Shown here: positions 43,897 to 54,925 of the stretch, one piece after another
Layout: every line of letters starts with the position of its first letter
How positions within the stretch are numbered: the stretch's first letter is position 1
From: Channallabes apus
Lineage: Eukaryota > Chordata > Actinopteri > Siluriformes > Clariidae
Direction of reading: 5' to 3'
NCBI GenBank assembly: GCA_030522415.1
Contig: CM060124.1
Location: 25,851,454-25,915,453, forward strand
DNA length: 64,000 nucleotides
Notes under the pieces: model-generated
What the model was told of the DNA's origin: nothing
The model's input: only the letters and a program-made list of their open reading frames with translations
Database searches by the model: none
Position numbers and translations under genes: made by a program

Positions 43897-45284
43897 TGTA
43901 TTCAAAAATGACATCGGGGACAGTGCCTCTGGACTGGCAAACTGGGGTGGTGGTCCCCCTCTTCAAGAAGGGGGACCGGAGAGTGTGTTCCAACTACAGA
44001 GGAATCACACTTCTTAGCCTCCCCGGGAAAGTCTATTCAGGGGTCCTGGAAAGGAGGGTCCGTCGGATAGTCAAACCTCGGATTCAGGAGGAGCAGTGTG
44101 GTTTTCGTCCGGGTCACGGAACAGTGGACCAGCTCTTCACCCTTAGCAGGGTCCTGGAGGGGGCATGGGAGTTTGTCCAACCAGTCTACATGTGCTTTGT
44201 GGACTTGGAGAAGGCATTCGACCGTGTCCCTCGGGGAGTCCTGTGGGGGGTACTCCGGGAGTATGGGATATCGGATTCCCTGTTAAGGGCTGTCCGGTCC
44301 CTGTACAACCAGTGTCGGAGCTTGGTCCTCATTGCCGGTAGTAAATCGGACCTGTTTCCGGTGAGAGTAGGACTCCGACAGGGCTGCCCTTTGTCACCGA
44401 TCCTGTTCATAATTTTTATGGACAGGATTTCTAGGCGCAGCCAGGGCGTTGAGGGGGTACAGTTTGGTGGGCTCAGGATTGGGTCACTGCTTTTTGCAGA
44501 TGACGTTGTTCTGTTGGCCTCATCACCCTGTGACCTACAGCTCTCACTGGATAGGTTCGCAGCCGAGTGTGAAGCGGCTGGGATGAGAATCAGCACCTCC
44601 CAATCAGAGGCCATGGTCCTCAGCCGGAAAAGGGTGGAGTGCCCTCTCAGGGTTGGGAGTGAGATCCTGCCCCAAGTGGAGGAGTTTAAGTATCTCGGGG
44701 TCTTTTTCACGAGTGAGGGTAAAATGGAGCGGGAGATCGACAGGCGGATCGGGGCAGTGATGCGGGCTCTGTATCGGTCTGTTGTGGTGAAGAAGGAGCT
44801 GAGCCAAAAGGCAAAGCTCTCAATTTACCGGTCGATCCACTTTTCTACCCTCACCTATGGTCATGAGCTGTGGGTAGTGACCGAAAGAACAAGATCGCGA
44901 ATACAAGCGGCCGAAATGAGTTTCCTCCGCAGGGTGTCTGGGCTCTCCATTAGAGATAGGGTGAGAAGCTCAGTCATCTGGGAGGGGCTCAGAGTAGAGT
45001 CGCTTGACTCTATGAGGTATGAGGTCATATGGAAGGACGCCTCCCTTGTGAGGTGTTCCGGACACGCCCCACCGGAAAGAGACCCCGGGGAAGACCCAGG
45101 ACACGCTAGGGAGGGACTATGTCTCTCGGCTGGCCTGGGAATGCCTTGGGATCCCCCCAGAAGAGCTGGAAGAAGTGGCCGGGGAGAGGGAAGTCTGGGC
45201 ATCCCTGCTGAAGCTGCTGCCCCCGCAAACCGACCTCAGGTAAGCGGAAGAAAATGGATGGATGGATGGATGTATTCAAAAATG
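43897..45284 (+). mobile_element. 5'-truncated Rex3/RTE LINE with 14-bp TSD
   Basis: Element body 43911-45270, flanked by a perfect 14-bp duplication, tgtattcaaaaatg (43897-43910; 45271-45284). The 3' end reads 'taagcggaagaaaatgg' then (ATGG)n, the 4-base repeat tail typical of Rex3-type RTE elements. The 5' half (endonuclease) is absent, as usual after incomplete target-primed reverse transcription. Strongly GC-rich compared with both flanks. Confidence 0.93.
43911..45270 (+). pseudogene. Rex3-type reverse transcriptase, truncated and frameshifted
   Basis: The open frame runs 43881-45362 but only 43911-45270 is element sequence. In that frame's numbering, RT motifs are CFVDLEKAFD (residues 105-114), GLRQGCPLSPILF (164-176) and LFADDVV (204-210), and the thumb and C-terminal region extends to about residue 390. 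After SLDSMRYEVIWKDASLVRCS (from about 45000) the frame is wrong: a deletion and frameshift near 45050-45080 move the true C-terminus (GIPPEELEEVAGERE) into another frame, and the flanking frame continues by chance to 45362. The RT active-site DD is intact, but without the endonuclease domain and with this C-terminal break the copy should be inactive. Confidence 0.9.
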
Positions 45285-45982
45285 TATTTGAAGATTTTGC
45301 ACAGAACAGAAAATGAAGAAAGAAAGATTAATCGACTCCATATGGTCATTAATCTGATATAAATAATATAAATTATATATACTCCAAATAAAACTTGAAT
45401 AACTTGAAGACCTCAATAAAACTGAACATAAATGAGTATAAGCACCAAAAAGATGTGAGTATGTGTAAAATTTTATCCGTTAATAAGTTTATTGAAATCT
45501 TGTTACTTTATTTAGACTACTGCTTGAGGGGGCTCCTGTCTGTAGCAAAGACGTAGTCTGTATAAAAGTAAAAAAAAAAGTATATATATATATACACACA
45601 GTACATTAATTCAGCAGCAACTAACTATTACACACTGTCTTTTAGCACCTTTTCTCTTTTTTTGTGGTTGAATAGAGCATGCTCTGTGGAGCATCCTTAA
45701 TAAAAAAAATATGATTTTAGTGACAGTTTTTTGAAGGTTGAGACGCTAAGTCAGCACTAGTCAGATCACTTTTACCCAGATTAAAAAGAAACCAAGCATG
45801 AATTTCAATTAGATTCTTATATTTTTGACAGGAAGAGGAGAAAAAAAATAGTGATGCACAAAAAATAGTTAGGGCTAAGCATGCTATGTGTGCTGTGGAT
45901 TTATATCTTATACTAACATACAGGCATTTAAATTTCCAATCAAATCATGAGCTAGTGAAAAATCAAGCAAACTAAAATGAAA
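45285..45982. other. AT-rich noncoding DNA
   Basis: Nothing recognised; short (TA)n at 45580-45594. Confidence 0.5.
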
Positions 45983-46130
<148 letters not shown>

Positions 46131-47305
46131 GGGCCGCATTAAGAAATGTATTTGCTCCTCCTCATCTATTACTCTGCTAGTACATAATTTTTATATGAAA
46201 AATAATCACGAGTGGTCTTGCAGTAGAAAAATAGGTGTGTGTTAACAAGGCATCATGCCTAAAGTAAGACTTATTAAATTTATCCCAACTTCCTGGCACA
46301 TATTTTTAGACCAGTCGCAGTGTGACACTCAACTCAGGTATAATCCAAAAATGAATTTTTTTGCTCCTCAGCAGATCCACACACATGGAGCTGCAGTGTA
46401 TTAGTGACTGTAGGCTAATAAAGCGAAGGCACAGTCTGTTTCTGTAACGATTCTATGACCCACTCAGGCAGTGTGGGAAAGGTCATCTATGTAATACACT
46501 GAAATATATATATATATATATAGCCAGACATGTTCGTTAATACTGTAAATATCAGTGTGTCTCATTTTACTGGGCAAAAAATATATAAAAATATGAGTGC
46601 ATGTGTAAATGAAAATAAATGGGTAAAAAGAGATTAAAAGTAAGGTAAAAATATAGGTTGAGAAACGGAGAAAGAATGGATGTTGGGGAAACTGTTGATA
46701 GTTGCAACAAGAGATCAGAGGATCTCATTAAATCTCTGTTATTTTTTTTTACTTTCAAATGACGTTATCGACATGTGTCAAGGTCAATGTATGTAGCTAG
46801 TACATGGTGTTCTATAATCGGAGGTAGGACTGAGGACACTTCCAACAAGCTGTTGCAACAAGTGTGGCCGGCAGCGTTGGATGTGCAAATCATGGGCACA
46901 CAGAGACTGCACATCATGATGGGAATTTTTTTTTTTACTGTACTGTGTATAAGTCTTACAAAAAGGTATAGAAAAAAATAATACAGAACAAATCAGTATT
47001 TGGTGTGACAATTTATGCAGTTTTATGAGGAAATTACCTATAGTTTTACTGACTATCCTGCAAAACTAGCCACTAGTTTTACTGAGGACTTTCAATGTTG
47101 CACCTGCTTTTTTATCCAGCAGCATTCTTTCATTTTTTAGTGTTAAAAAGTGGTCGGTTATATAACATGTTGCTTTCTATAGTTGCATACATTTTCTTGT
47201 AACTTTTAATTTAGTGGTGGAATATTGATGTTTGAAAATCTGACAAATTGATGCTTGTGTACTGTCATAAATAAATTGTTTGTAAAAAATGCTATAACAA
47301 AGTTT
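46131..47305. other. AT-rich noncoding DNA
   Basis: No gene or repeat family recognised; (AT)n at 46504-46522. Confidence 0.5.
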
Positions 47306-47312
47306 ACACACA

Positions 47313-47376
<64 letters not shown>
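47306..47376. repeat. (CA)n microsatellite
   Basis: About 70 bp of CA with one AA interruption; gives false Cys/Val and His/Thr frames. Confidence 0.97.
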
Positions 47377-47380
<4 letters not shown>

Positions 47381-48489
47381 AGTGTCCAAGTCTTGTCCAT
47401 AGTACTGTACATGTGTGCATATCACTGTACTGTACATACTGTAGTACTCAACCTACATTTTTACCTTACTTTTAATCTCTTTTTACATTTGTGAGTAGGA
47501 CTGAATTTCCCCTTTTAAAATGTCTTGTAATTGTTTTACTGGCAGAACTGTTCCAGGAACCAGCCTAAGTTGGTGTTGTAGCCTACAATCAACTATGTTT
47601 TTGCTATAATGAATACATAAACACAATGAATATACAGTTTGTACAGTAAATACATATACTTTTTTCCTCCTGTCTCCCTAAAATATAGAGAGATTGAAAA
47701 GCAAATGTCACATTTGAACATTCTAGTCAGGTCATTCTATGGACGAACCTGCAAAACTCATATTTCTTAAGTGTTATTAAAAAAATAATAATATCATAAT
47801 AGTATTATGAAACAATTAATATTTTATGAATAACATGCTTATTGAGATAAAAAAAAAAAGCAAAAGTTAATAACATGTTCTTTTTTTTATGTTACTGTAT
47901 GTCCTTCCCAGATCTATGTTGCAACTGTCTTTAGGTCTTGGGTCAGTTGCAATATCTGACTCCTTCTATTTAATACATTTTGTGAATGATACAGTATGTC
48001 ATGTGTAAGCACTTTTAGATGGGTTGTGCCAATACTAAATAGATGGAAGTTTAATATTTAAAAGTTGGTCATTCTAGTCCAAAGAGTCTCTGAGTAACTA
48101 AGGAAAATGCAAAAAGTGTTGCAATTACCCTACGTTTCCTATAAATATTAATGAGAGGAACTGAAGGATGAAAAAATAAGAAAACATGTTAAATAGAATG
48201 AAAAGATAAATGGACTAAGACTGAAAGAAGAAGTCAAAGGAAAAAATAGAAAGTCATGTAAAAGAATGATGCAAGAGATAGAATAAAGAGAACAAAGAAA
48301 AGAAAAAGATCATACTGTATAAGCTGGATGGCCAATATTTCATAAGTATTTATTTTTTTAACAAGTTTTCCTATTCAAACATCCATAAATAAAATACCTA
48401 CAGTACATTTTATAAAATAACATGCTATTCCATGTTGCAGGGCCTTCTGAAATTCTTTACAGAAGGAAATTTGAACAAAAGATAGTAAT
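47377..48489. other. AT-rich noncoding DNA
   Basis: No gene recognised. Confidence 0.5.
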
Positions 48490-48955
48490 TATAATTGATA
48501 AATGATGGAACACGTTAAGAGAAGGAGATGAGAGATTTGGGATGCGGGTGTCTCTGCCGGCTGTGTTTCATACCACTTCGGTCTGAACCCAGTCGCACTT
48601 CAGAGAGAGAAAATTGCCCATTTGGTTATGATGGACGGCACACATAAATGTCTCTGAAACCATTTTGAAACAAACAGCCGATAATAGAAGCGCACAAGGA
48701 TGACGACAAGCTCGTTTTTTTTTCATTTCCTAATAGCTGGTTATAGACACCAGAGAAGCAGACAGAACAATACGTGCATGATTACAAAACAATTCCACTC
48801 GAATTATGTCTCATTAAAGTTCGGAGTTGGCAATTAATAAAGGGATGATGGGATATGCTGAGCTCGGACTGGAATGGCAATCATGGCTCTTTGGTCTGAA
48901 TGCTGCTTTGAGATGTAAGAGCAATTATTAAGTTTGGTGGGGAAAAGGCTGTGTC
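48490..48955. other. Candidate conserved noncoding element
   Basis: The longest repeat-free, high-complexity island in the window. It contains 'ttggcaattaataaaggg', 'agagcaattattaagtttgg', 'gctcattaaag'-like cores and 'ttccactcgaattatgtctc'. It looks like a developmental enhancer cluster, but only alignment with other fish could show that. Confidence 0.32.
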
Positions 48956-49259
48956 CTAAACACCAGAGCAGACGAAAGAGCTTTCATTAGGGCTAGAGTT
49001 CAGAAACATTTTAGATGACTTGGGGTATGAAAAAAAAAATAGAAAATAACTAATCGATAATTTAAAAAATATATAATGCAGAAGAAGGGGAAGGAAGGAA
49101 GGAAGGATATATCAAATAAAGAAGAAAAATAAAAGGAAAAGAAAGATTCATACAATAGATCAAGTTTAACAGCTGATGACAGAAAATTTTCTGAAAGTAA
49201 AAATCTACTGCTCAAACAAATATTTCGAAGAAATTTTGAATGCCTGAGATAACCTAAGA
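48956..49259. other. A-rich noncoding DNA with (GGAA)n at 49088-49108
   Basis: Purine-rich stretch with a short GGAA run; the minus-strand frame at 49000-49263 is low-complexity and not a gene. Confidence 0.5.
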
Positions 49260-49775
49260 CCATTCAGAGGTATTTCTCCTGTAATTGTGTCCACACGTAG
49301 ATTAAGTTACTGTCTGACGTACTTCCTTTATCATTTTAGGGAATTGTTTTAGGTAAATGTACTGTACGTACTGGTACAATGGGCAAAATTATGGTAATTA
49401 TGAGGTAATTATTCAAACGTAATTCTAAAGGAATTTGTTAATCTGCAAGTGGGCTTAATTGACATCTGTGGTAATTTCATGGTCATTTTGATGTAAATTT
49501 GAGGTAAAAAAAAAAAACGTTCTGAGATAATTCTGAGGTGATTTTAATTAACTTTAAGATATATTGGTGGTAAATCTAACTAAATAATGAGATAATACTG
49601 CAGTAATTCTGAGGTCAATGTATCCACAACTGAGCTTAATTGCTGCCTGAGGTTAATATTAGGCAATTATCATTCCTACTTTACTTTTGACATCATTCTT
49701 AATGTACTGTATTCATCTATAATGAGCTCAATGATCAATTATCAGTACTTTTGAGATAAATCTGTCCACAAAGGA
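49260..49775. repeat. Weak tandem theme 'ctgaggtaatt'
   Basis: Phrases such as 'atgaggtaattattc', 'tctgaggtgatttta', 'ttctgaggtcaatgtatcca', 'cctgaggttaatattag' and 'gtgtccacacgta/tgtatccacaactg' recur irregularly. It may be a decayed minisatellite with about 50-150 bp spacing, or part of an old dispersed repeat. Confidence 0.35.
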
Positions 49776-50035
49776 CACTATTATGAAAAATTGCATTAAT
49801 TATACAAATATACAAATGCACACAGCGTGAGTGTTAGTATTTAAGATCATGTCGATAAATGTCAGTGTGGATTTCTATCTCTCCTCTGCACCTTACCTTT
49901 GCTCAAGCTCAATTTCTCAGGGGTGAACTATATTAAGAAGTATCCAGTGACACCCTGACCTTCATCTGTGCAAAGCTCTGGTTAATTTTTTATGCATATT
50001 TTTATAGTTTTAAACACTGTTTGCATTTTCCTTGC
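49776..50035. other. Noncoding DNA
   Basis: Nothing recognised. Confidence 0.45.
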
Positions 50036-50300
50036 TGAAGGGCATCCAGACCGTTTTAATGATTAATTCCCATGGGATCGGTTTGATTAGCGTTCTCGTC
50101 CTTGTGTGTTCAACCTTTTTTTTTTTCTTTCCTCTGGAAAAGCCCAAATGTTTATGTTATAAAAACAGCTAATCGGGGGACATCATAAAAGCCACATGAC
50201 CCTGGCCGGGGGGATTCAAATTATAAATAGATGTCGTTTAGCTGTGTTATAGCCATAATCAATTTTGGACTTTGCAGTTCATCTTTTTTATGATAGAAAT
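50036..50300. other. Candidate conserved noncoding element
   Basis: 'ttaatgattaattcccatgg', 'ggtttgattagcgttctcgt', 'cataaaagccacatgaccct' and 'attataaatagatgtcgttt' crowd homeodomain-like and E-box-like sites in repeat-free DNA. Appearance only. Confidence 0.3.
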
Positions 50301-52210
50301 AAAGATGATGGAGTGAAAACAGAAGATAGCAGCTGTAACTTAGTGTTTAAGTGATCGGAATGTTATAGTTTTAAAATTCAACCGTGGCCTAGAATTAGAC
50401 CCTTAATAATAATACGTTTGTAAAAGCAGCTAAATAACAAATGAATTCAACTAAATAGGAAGAAATTCATGTGTTATGTTTATTCTGCTGATTTGCTTCT
50501 ATTTGGACTTCAAATCCGGTTTTAATCAGCCAGCTGGACTGTTCATGATTTTGGCATTCCTCTTGCTCAACTATTTGCTAATTATCCAGATGGGTAATAT
50601 TTTAATTTTGAAATTTATCAGACTAATTTGCCACTTCTACTGCAGTATCCTGCTCTTATACCAATAAACCACATTAAAATGTTATTGTGTCAAAAATAAT
50701 AAGCAAAGGCCATGCAGGAATGTAATCAAATGTCTAAACATATAAATCTAATGCTTTAATGGGTGTGACCTAACATTCTAATGAGCACACTTAACTGGCA
50801 GCCCTCTGAAATTTCCAGCCATTCAAACAGCTAAACTTTCGCACACTAGAGGTATGTCTCACACTAGCAGTGTGCCTTTCATCCTTCCTTTGAAGGATTC
50901 CTTTGAAGGCTGATTACGTGACTAAGGCTGTACAATTTCGAAGGCTTTTTAAAATGTGCTCGACAAATGCATGCTTTTTTTTTATTATTAAAAAACAAAC
51001 TACTTAACAGTGAACTCCTCCAAACTATTCCAAGATTTTTTGTGAGTTAAGGAGGAGACAGGAAATAATATAGCAGATGAAAGAGTTGAAGATATAAAAA
51101 AAATATTATATACAGTAGTCTAAAAAATAATCACATATAATATATAAATAAGAATAAAACATAAATCTGTTTTCTTTTATAATAAAACATGGTTAAGTGA
51201 TGTTATATGAATCTGACCTATGCTGAAGTTTTTCTTTTTCTTTTCTTTTTTAAGCATGACCATTGTGGTTTTATAGATTTATACCTCATATAAATCATAC
51301 ATACTTCATCCATTACATTGACATAATGTTAAGGTCAGAAACTGCTGGTGATGCAATTAGGAAGTCGGCCATAGGTTATTTCTGTTCCGTCCATCATTCC
51401 GATTCTGCCGTAATTTGTATTCTGCGCAGTCAGTGGAAACCACAATGCATTGTCAAAGTACGCGTCTTCCGGAATTCAAACACCTAGGCTAGCCTTTACT
51501 TGCTTTGTTTGTTTTAAAAGCACTCGCTTTGCAAATCAGCCTTGCATTTGATGAGAGTGGAAAATACACAGGTATTACATACAACCATGTCCTATTTTTA
51601 TTTATTTGATATTGTTTTGTGTGTGATCTCAACCAATCAGCCCACAATACCTACTCAACAGCTCAAAACCACGAAAATATTTAGCACACATGAACATTCA
51701 CTTAAAACTATGCACCTCGCATTATACTAATTGGTGGCTGCCATCTTGATTTATCAATTTCTAAATCAGTGTGTATGTTCAAGTCATTCCTGGGGAAAGT
51801 ATCACAATTGTACATTGAGTAGACTTTCTAGCACTTTGGAGGCCATTAGATAATCTCACTCAATCATTTAAATGACACAGCGACTGGACTTTATAGAGCA
51901 TCTCATTTCCTGTCTCTCTGGTTGAGGACAGCAGCCACTTGAAGCAGATTGTGGTCTTTGGTGGTGGCTCAGCTAAAGCGTGCACTCCGGATCTGATTGC
52001 ACAGGATTGGGATGAAACATGTTGGTGCTCAGCATCAGAGAGTTGACTTGCACATCGACTTTGCAGCCAGTTATGATTAATAGATGTTGGTATCAGATAA
52101 AGTACACTGGACCGAGATCACAATGACACCCTTCACTGCGTTTCTGTGTATTTTACAGATGTATGAATTTTATGTTATTGTGTGTGTATATGTTTGTGCT
52201 ACCTACACCA
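50301..52210. other. AT-rich noncoding DNA
   Basis: No gene or firm repeat family. The patch 50835-50960 and 51355-51545, with 'ccttcctttgaaggattcct' and 'gtacgcgtcttccggaattc', may be two ends of an old DNA transposon, but the pairing is weak. Confidence 0.4.
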
Positions 52211-52256
52211 CAAAGAGAGAAAAAGGGAGAGAGAGGGAGAGCGAGAGAGAAAATTG
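52211..52256. repeat. (GA)n purine tract
   Basis: Imperfect GA/GGGA run. Confidence 0.85.
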
Positions 52257-52624
52257 GTGGTAGGAAACTCCTGACCTCAATGAGTCACTGTAAGAGTCTC
52301 AAAAATCAATGCAAAACAATTCTCACCTTACTCCAGAGCGTACACTACAAATTTAATGTCTCGCTCATCGATTGGATGTGAAACGAAAGAATTAATATGA
52401 AGCAATAATTTACCTTCCTTTTTTTTTTTTTTTTGCCGTGGATACGGATGGACTGGGATTTGAAGGAGTAAAGAAGGCACTCAGAGGTGCCACCTACACA
52501 ATTTAAACTCAGGTTTGTAAAATCTAATATACATTAATGTATATTAATTAGTGCTAAATAAGGGGTGAACTACTTTACACATATACTATGTATCTACCTA
52601 GTAGATTGTTATACCTTATAAAGC

Positions 52625-53525
52625 GTGTCATTTTAGACTCAAAGTAGAGCATTTATGTACTGTAGAGAGCAGCCAGCACACTTAATGCTTTCAAATTAAG
52701 TTGAAGGTCCTTATATAGGTCCAATATTTTTATCTGACTTTATAGTAGGGCACATTTATAAAAAGTAAGGAGCTGAAAATTTTTTATGGCACCATACTGC
52801 ACATATGTTAGGGTGTAGAAGTCATTCTAAATGTACTTAATTTAAACAGGTCACAAAACAACCAGCTTTTTGGACTTATTGTACACTAAGTAGGGTGTAG
52901 AGGACATTATTTCAAGTGCCTGTGCTGCAATTATGGTAAAGAGAAACATTTTACTGGACATGTCTAATACAAGAATTATTATTTTACAGTAAGTGCACAT
53001 GCTGTAAATACTGTAGGGCACAATGAGTCACCTTACAGGTAGTATACTAAGTAGGATGCATTAGTGACTATTGGGGCACTTGCTTGCATATAGGAAACAT
53101 AGAGTTAAGTCATTTGCAATGTAGTGCACTAAGTAGGGTGTAGAAGCCAACATTTCAAGTACACTTGCTGCAAATAGGGCACAACGATACATTTTACTGG
53201 ACATATCTTGCACTAAGTAGAAAGTCAGAATTATCATTTTATGTGCACTTCTTGTAAATAAGGCACAAAAAGTCAAAAAGTCAACTAATTGGACATACGG
53301 TCCATTAGGTTGTAGAAGTCATTATTTTAAGTGCAATTGAAATAAGTAGGGCACATAGTTAATTCATCTTGAAATACATTATAGTGCACCAAGTTGAGTG
53401 TAGGCTGAATATTTCAAGTGCACTTGCTGCAAATAGGGCACAAAGAGTTACATAAGTCTTTTAAAATATAGTGCACTAAGTTGGATGTAGGAGTAATTAT
53501 GTCAAGTGCACTTGCATGACAATTT
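52625..53525. repeat. Diverged tandem repeat, about 8-9 units of 80-110 bp
   Basis: A unit resembling 'gtgcactaagtagggtgtag' + 'aagtcattatttcaagtgca' + 'cttgctgcaaatagggcaca' recurs across the block. Clear copies start near 52880, 53035, 53130, 53213, 53300, 53385 and 53470, with shorter or older ones before. Units share order and orientation but differ by perhaps 20-30%. No coding potential. Confidence 0.8.
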
Positions 53526-53562
53526 ATTTTGACAAATAGTACCCTATATATGCTGACAGTCC

Positions 53563-53604
53563 ATCTGTCTGTCTGTGTGTCTCCCTCTCTCTCTCTCTCT
53601 CTGC
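53563..53604. repeat. (CTGT)n/(CT)n microsatellite
   Basis: Compound pyrimidine-rich run. Confidence 0.9.
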
Positions 53605-53739
53605 ACATGAGCTGGATGTGAGGAGAGCACGTATAATGCTGTTTTGAAAGACTGTGTTTTTTTTCTCACCTTATTCTTTATTAGTGAATTTTACTATTAA
53701 AAACTATGAAAAGTTTACAGTGTTTAAAGTGACCTGCTT

Positions 53740-54274
53740 TGGGAAGTCCACCACACACATCTTGCTTGGGTGAAAGAGCTCCAGCATGAAACACATCCTG
53801 TCCTTCTGCAGGCAAGTTTTAATGATTTTTAAACAACCAGGAGGGGCCATTAAATGTGAATTTTAAGTGTAAGGGTAGTGACAACAGCTACACTGTCTTT
53901 GCCACCATGAGTGTGGGGATATCGGACATAAAAGGCTGAGCTGTCCGCACGGAGCTGTGCACCCGGGGAGCTCAGGAGGTGACTCGGCCTGGATACAGCA
54001 GCAACAGCATGAGGGACAGTCAGCGGGAGGAGCCGGAGCCTGCAGCAGTCCTCACCAACACCCAGAGCAGCAACACACTGCAGTCACAGTTTATAATGGT
54101 CAGTCCCGAACACACCAGTACCATAGAGAGAAACACTGCACCCAGCGCTGATAAATACAACACAAACACAGAAAACACAGCGAGTACAAAACCCAACATT
54201 CTTACAGACACCACAGCTAACAGTAACCCTGTCCATAACGTCTGTACAACACAAAGAGGAAAAAAACAGAACTA
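53740..54274 (+). pseudogene. L1-Tx1-like LINE ORF1 relic, part 1
   Basis: Broken plus-strand frames recall the nucleic-acid-binding ORF1 of fish L1/Tx1 LINEs. Around 53800-53890 come SFCRQVLMI-like and NNQEGPLNVNFKCK-like residues, then YTVFA. At 53905-53945 HECGDIGHKRLSCPH forms a zinc-knuckle-like Cys/His cluster. A Ser/Gln/Thr-rich tail follows in two frames (ending in QRGKKQNY near 54275). The copy is cut at 54275 by a DNA transposon and resumes at 56268. The open frame at 53979-54353 is the continuation of this tail running into the transposon end. Confidence 0.55.
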
Positions 54275-54675
54275 CCCAGATAGCACAGGTACGTCGCGGA
54301 GACGTCTGCTAAAGAGCGTAGCATCTGGTAAATATCGCGTTCGTTTTTTATAGTCGTAGTTTGATCGTCTGTAGATCGCCTGTTTGAGCTGTTAAATGAT
54401 ACATCGTCTTTACGTCTATAAGACGTCTATACGACGTATCTTTATCATCCGAAATTTGCTGGTATGTGGACGGGAAGCTGCTATGACTAGAATGATTTAA
54501 GGGGAAATATGTGAATTTTTTTATTTTTTATTTAGTGGCGGAAACGGGCATTCATAGGTTTATTCAGAAGAACTACATGAAGAAAAATATCTGACGTTAA
54601 TTAAGTGTAATTGGGAAAAGACTGGTTTATGTTTATTCAATTATTGTAATTGATTCTTTTAACTTACGGCTTCAG

Positions 54676-54767
54676 CTATGAGGAATCCAGTCCTTCAGTC
54701 TCTGACAGAATCGGATCCTGAAAAGTTCATCAAAGATTTCCTTCGCTTGGCCTCAGCAGGGATGTAA
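54676..54767 (+). other. Exon-like open segment inside the transposon
   Basis: After a pyrimidine-rich tract and 'cttcag' (a plausible 3' splice site) the sequence reads MRNPVLQSLTESDPEKF and then IKDFLRLASAGM before a stop at 54765-54767. The residue mix is protein-like, unlike the AT-rich surroundings. It could be the last exon of a lost transposase, or a captured host exon. Too short to identify. Confidence 0.35.
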
Positions 54768-54805
54768 CTTTTTGTTATTTGTTATGCATGTACACACTAA
54801 AAAAA

Positions 54806-54925
54806 TGCTGGGTTGTTTTTTCTACCCAAACGCTGGGTTGCCGCTGTTGGGTCATTTTTCTGGGTTATTTACAGAGAGTTGGGTAGTTTTTGTGTAACCC
54901 AGCTGCTGGGTTGAAGTTTGCTTGG
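54806..54925. repeat. 'gctgggtt' repeat, copy 1
   Basis: 'aaaatgctgggttgtttttt' then 'acgctgggttgccgctgttg' and 'taacccagctgctgggttga'. GCTGGGTT and its inverse AACCCAGC recur in 120 bp. A related copy in the same orientation is at 60286-60400; together they look like ends of a non-autonomous transposon family. Confidence 0.5.

Noticed and set aside
44186..44710. 174-residue minus-strand frame
   Set aside because: It is the antisense shadow of the GC-rich Rex3 reverse transcriptase.
47177..47494. Cys/Val and His/Thr repeat frames
   Set aside because: These are translations of a (CA)n microsatellite.
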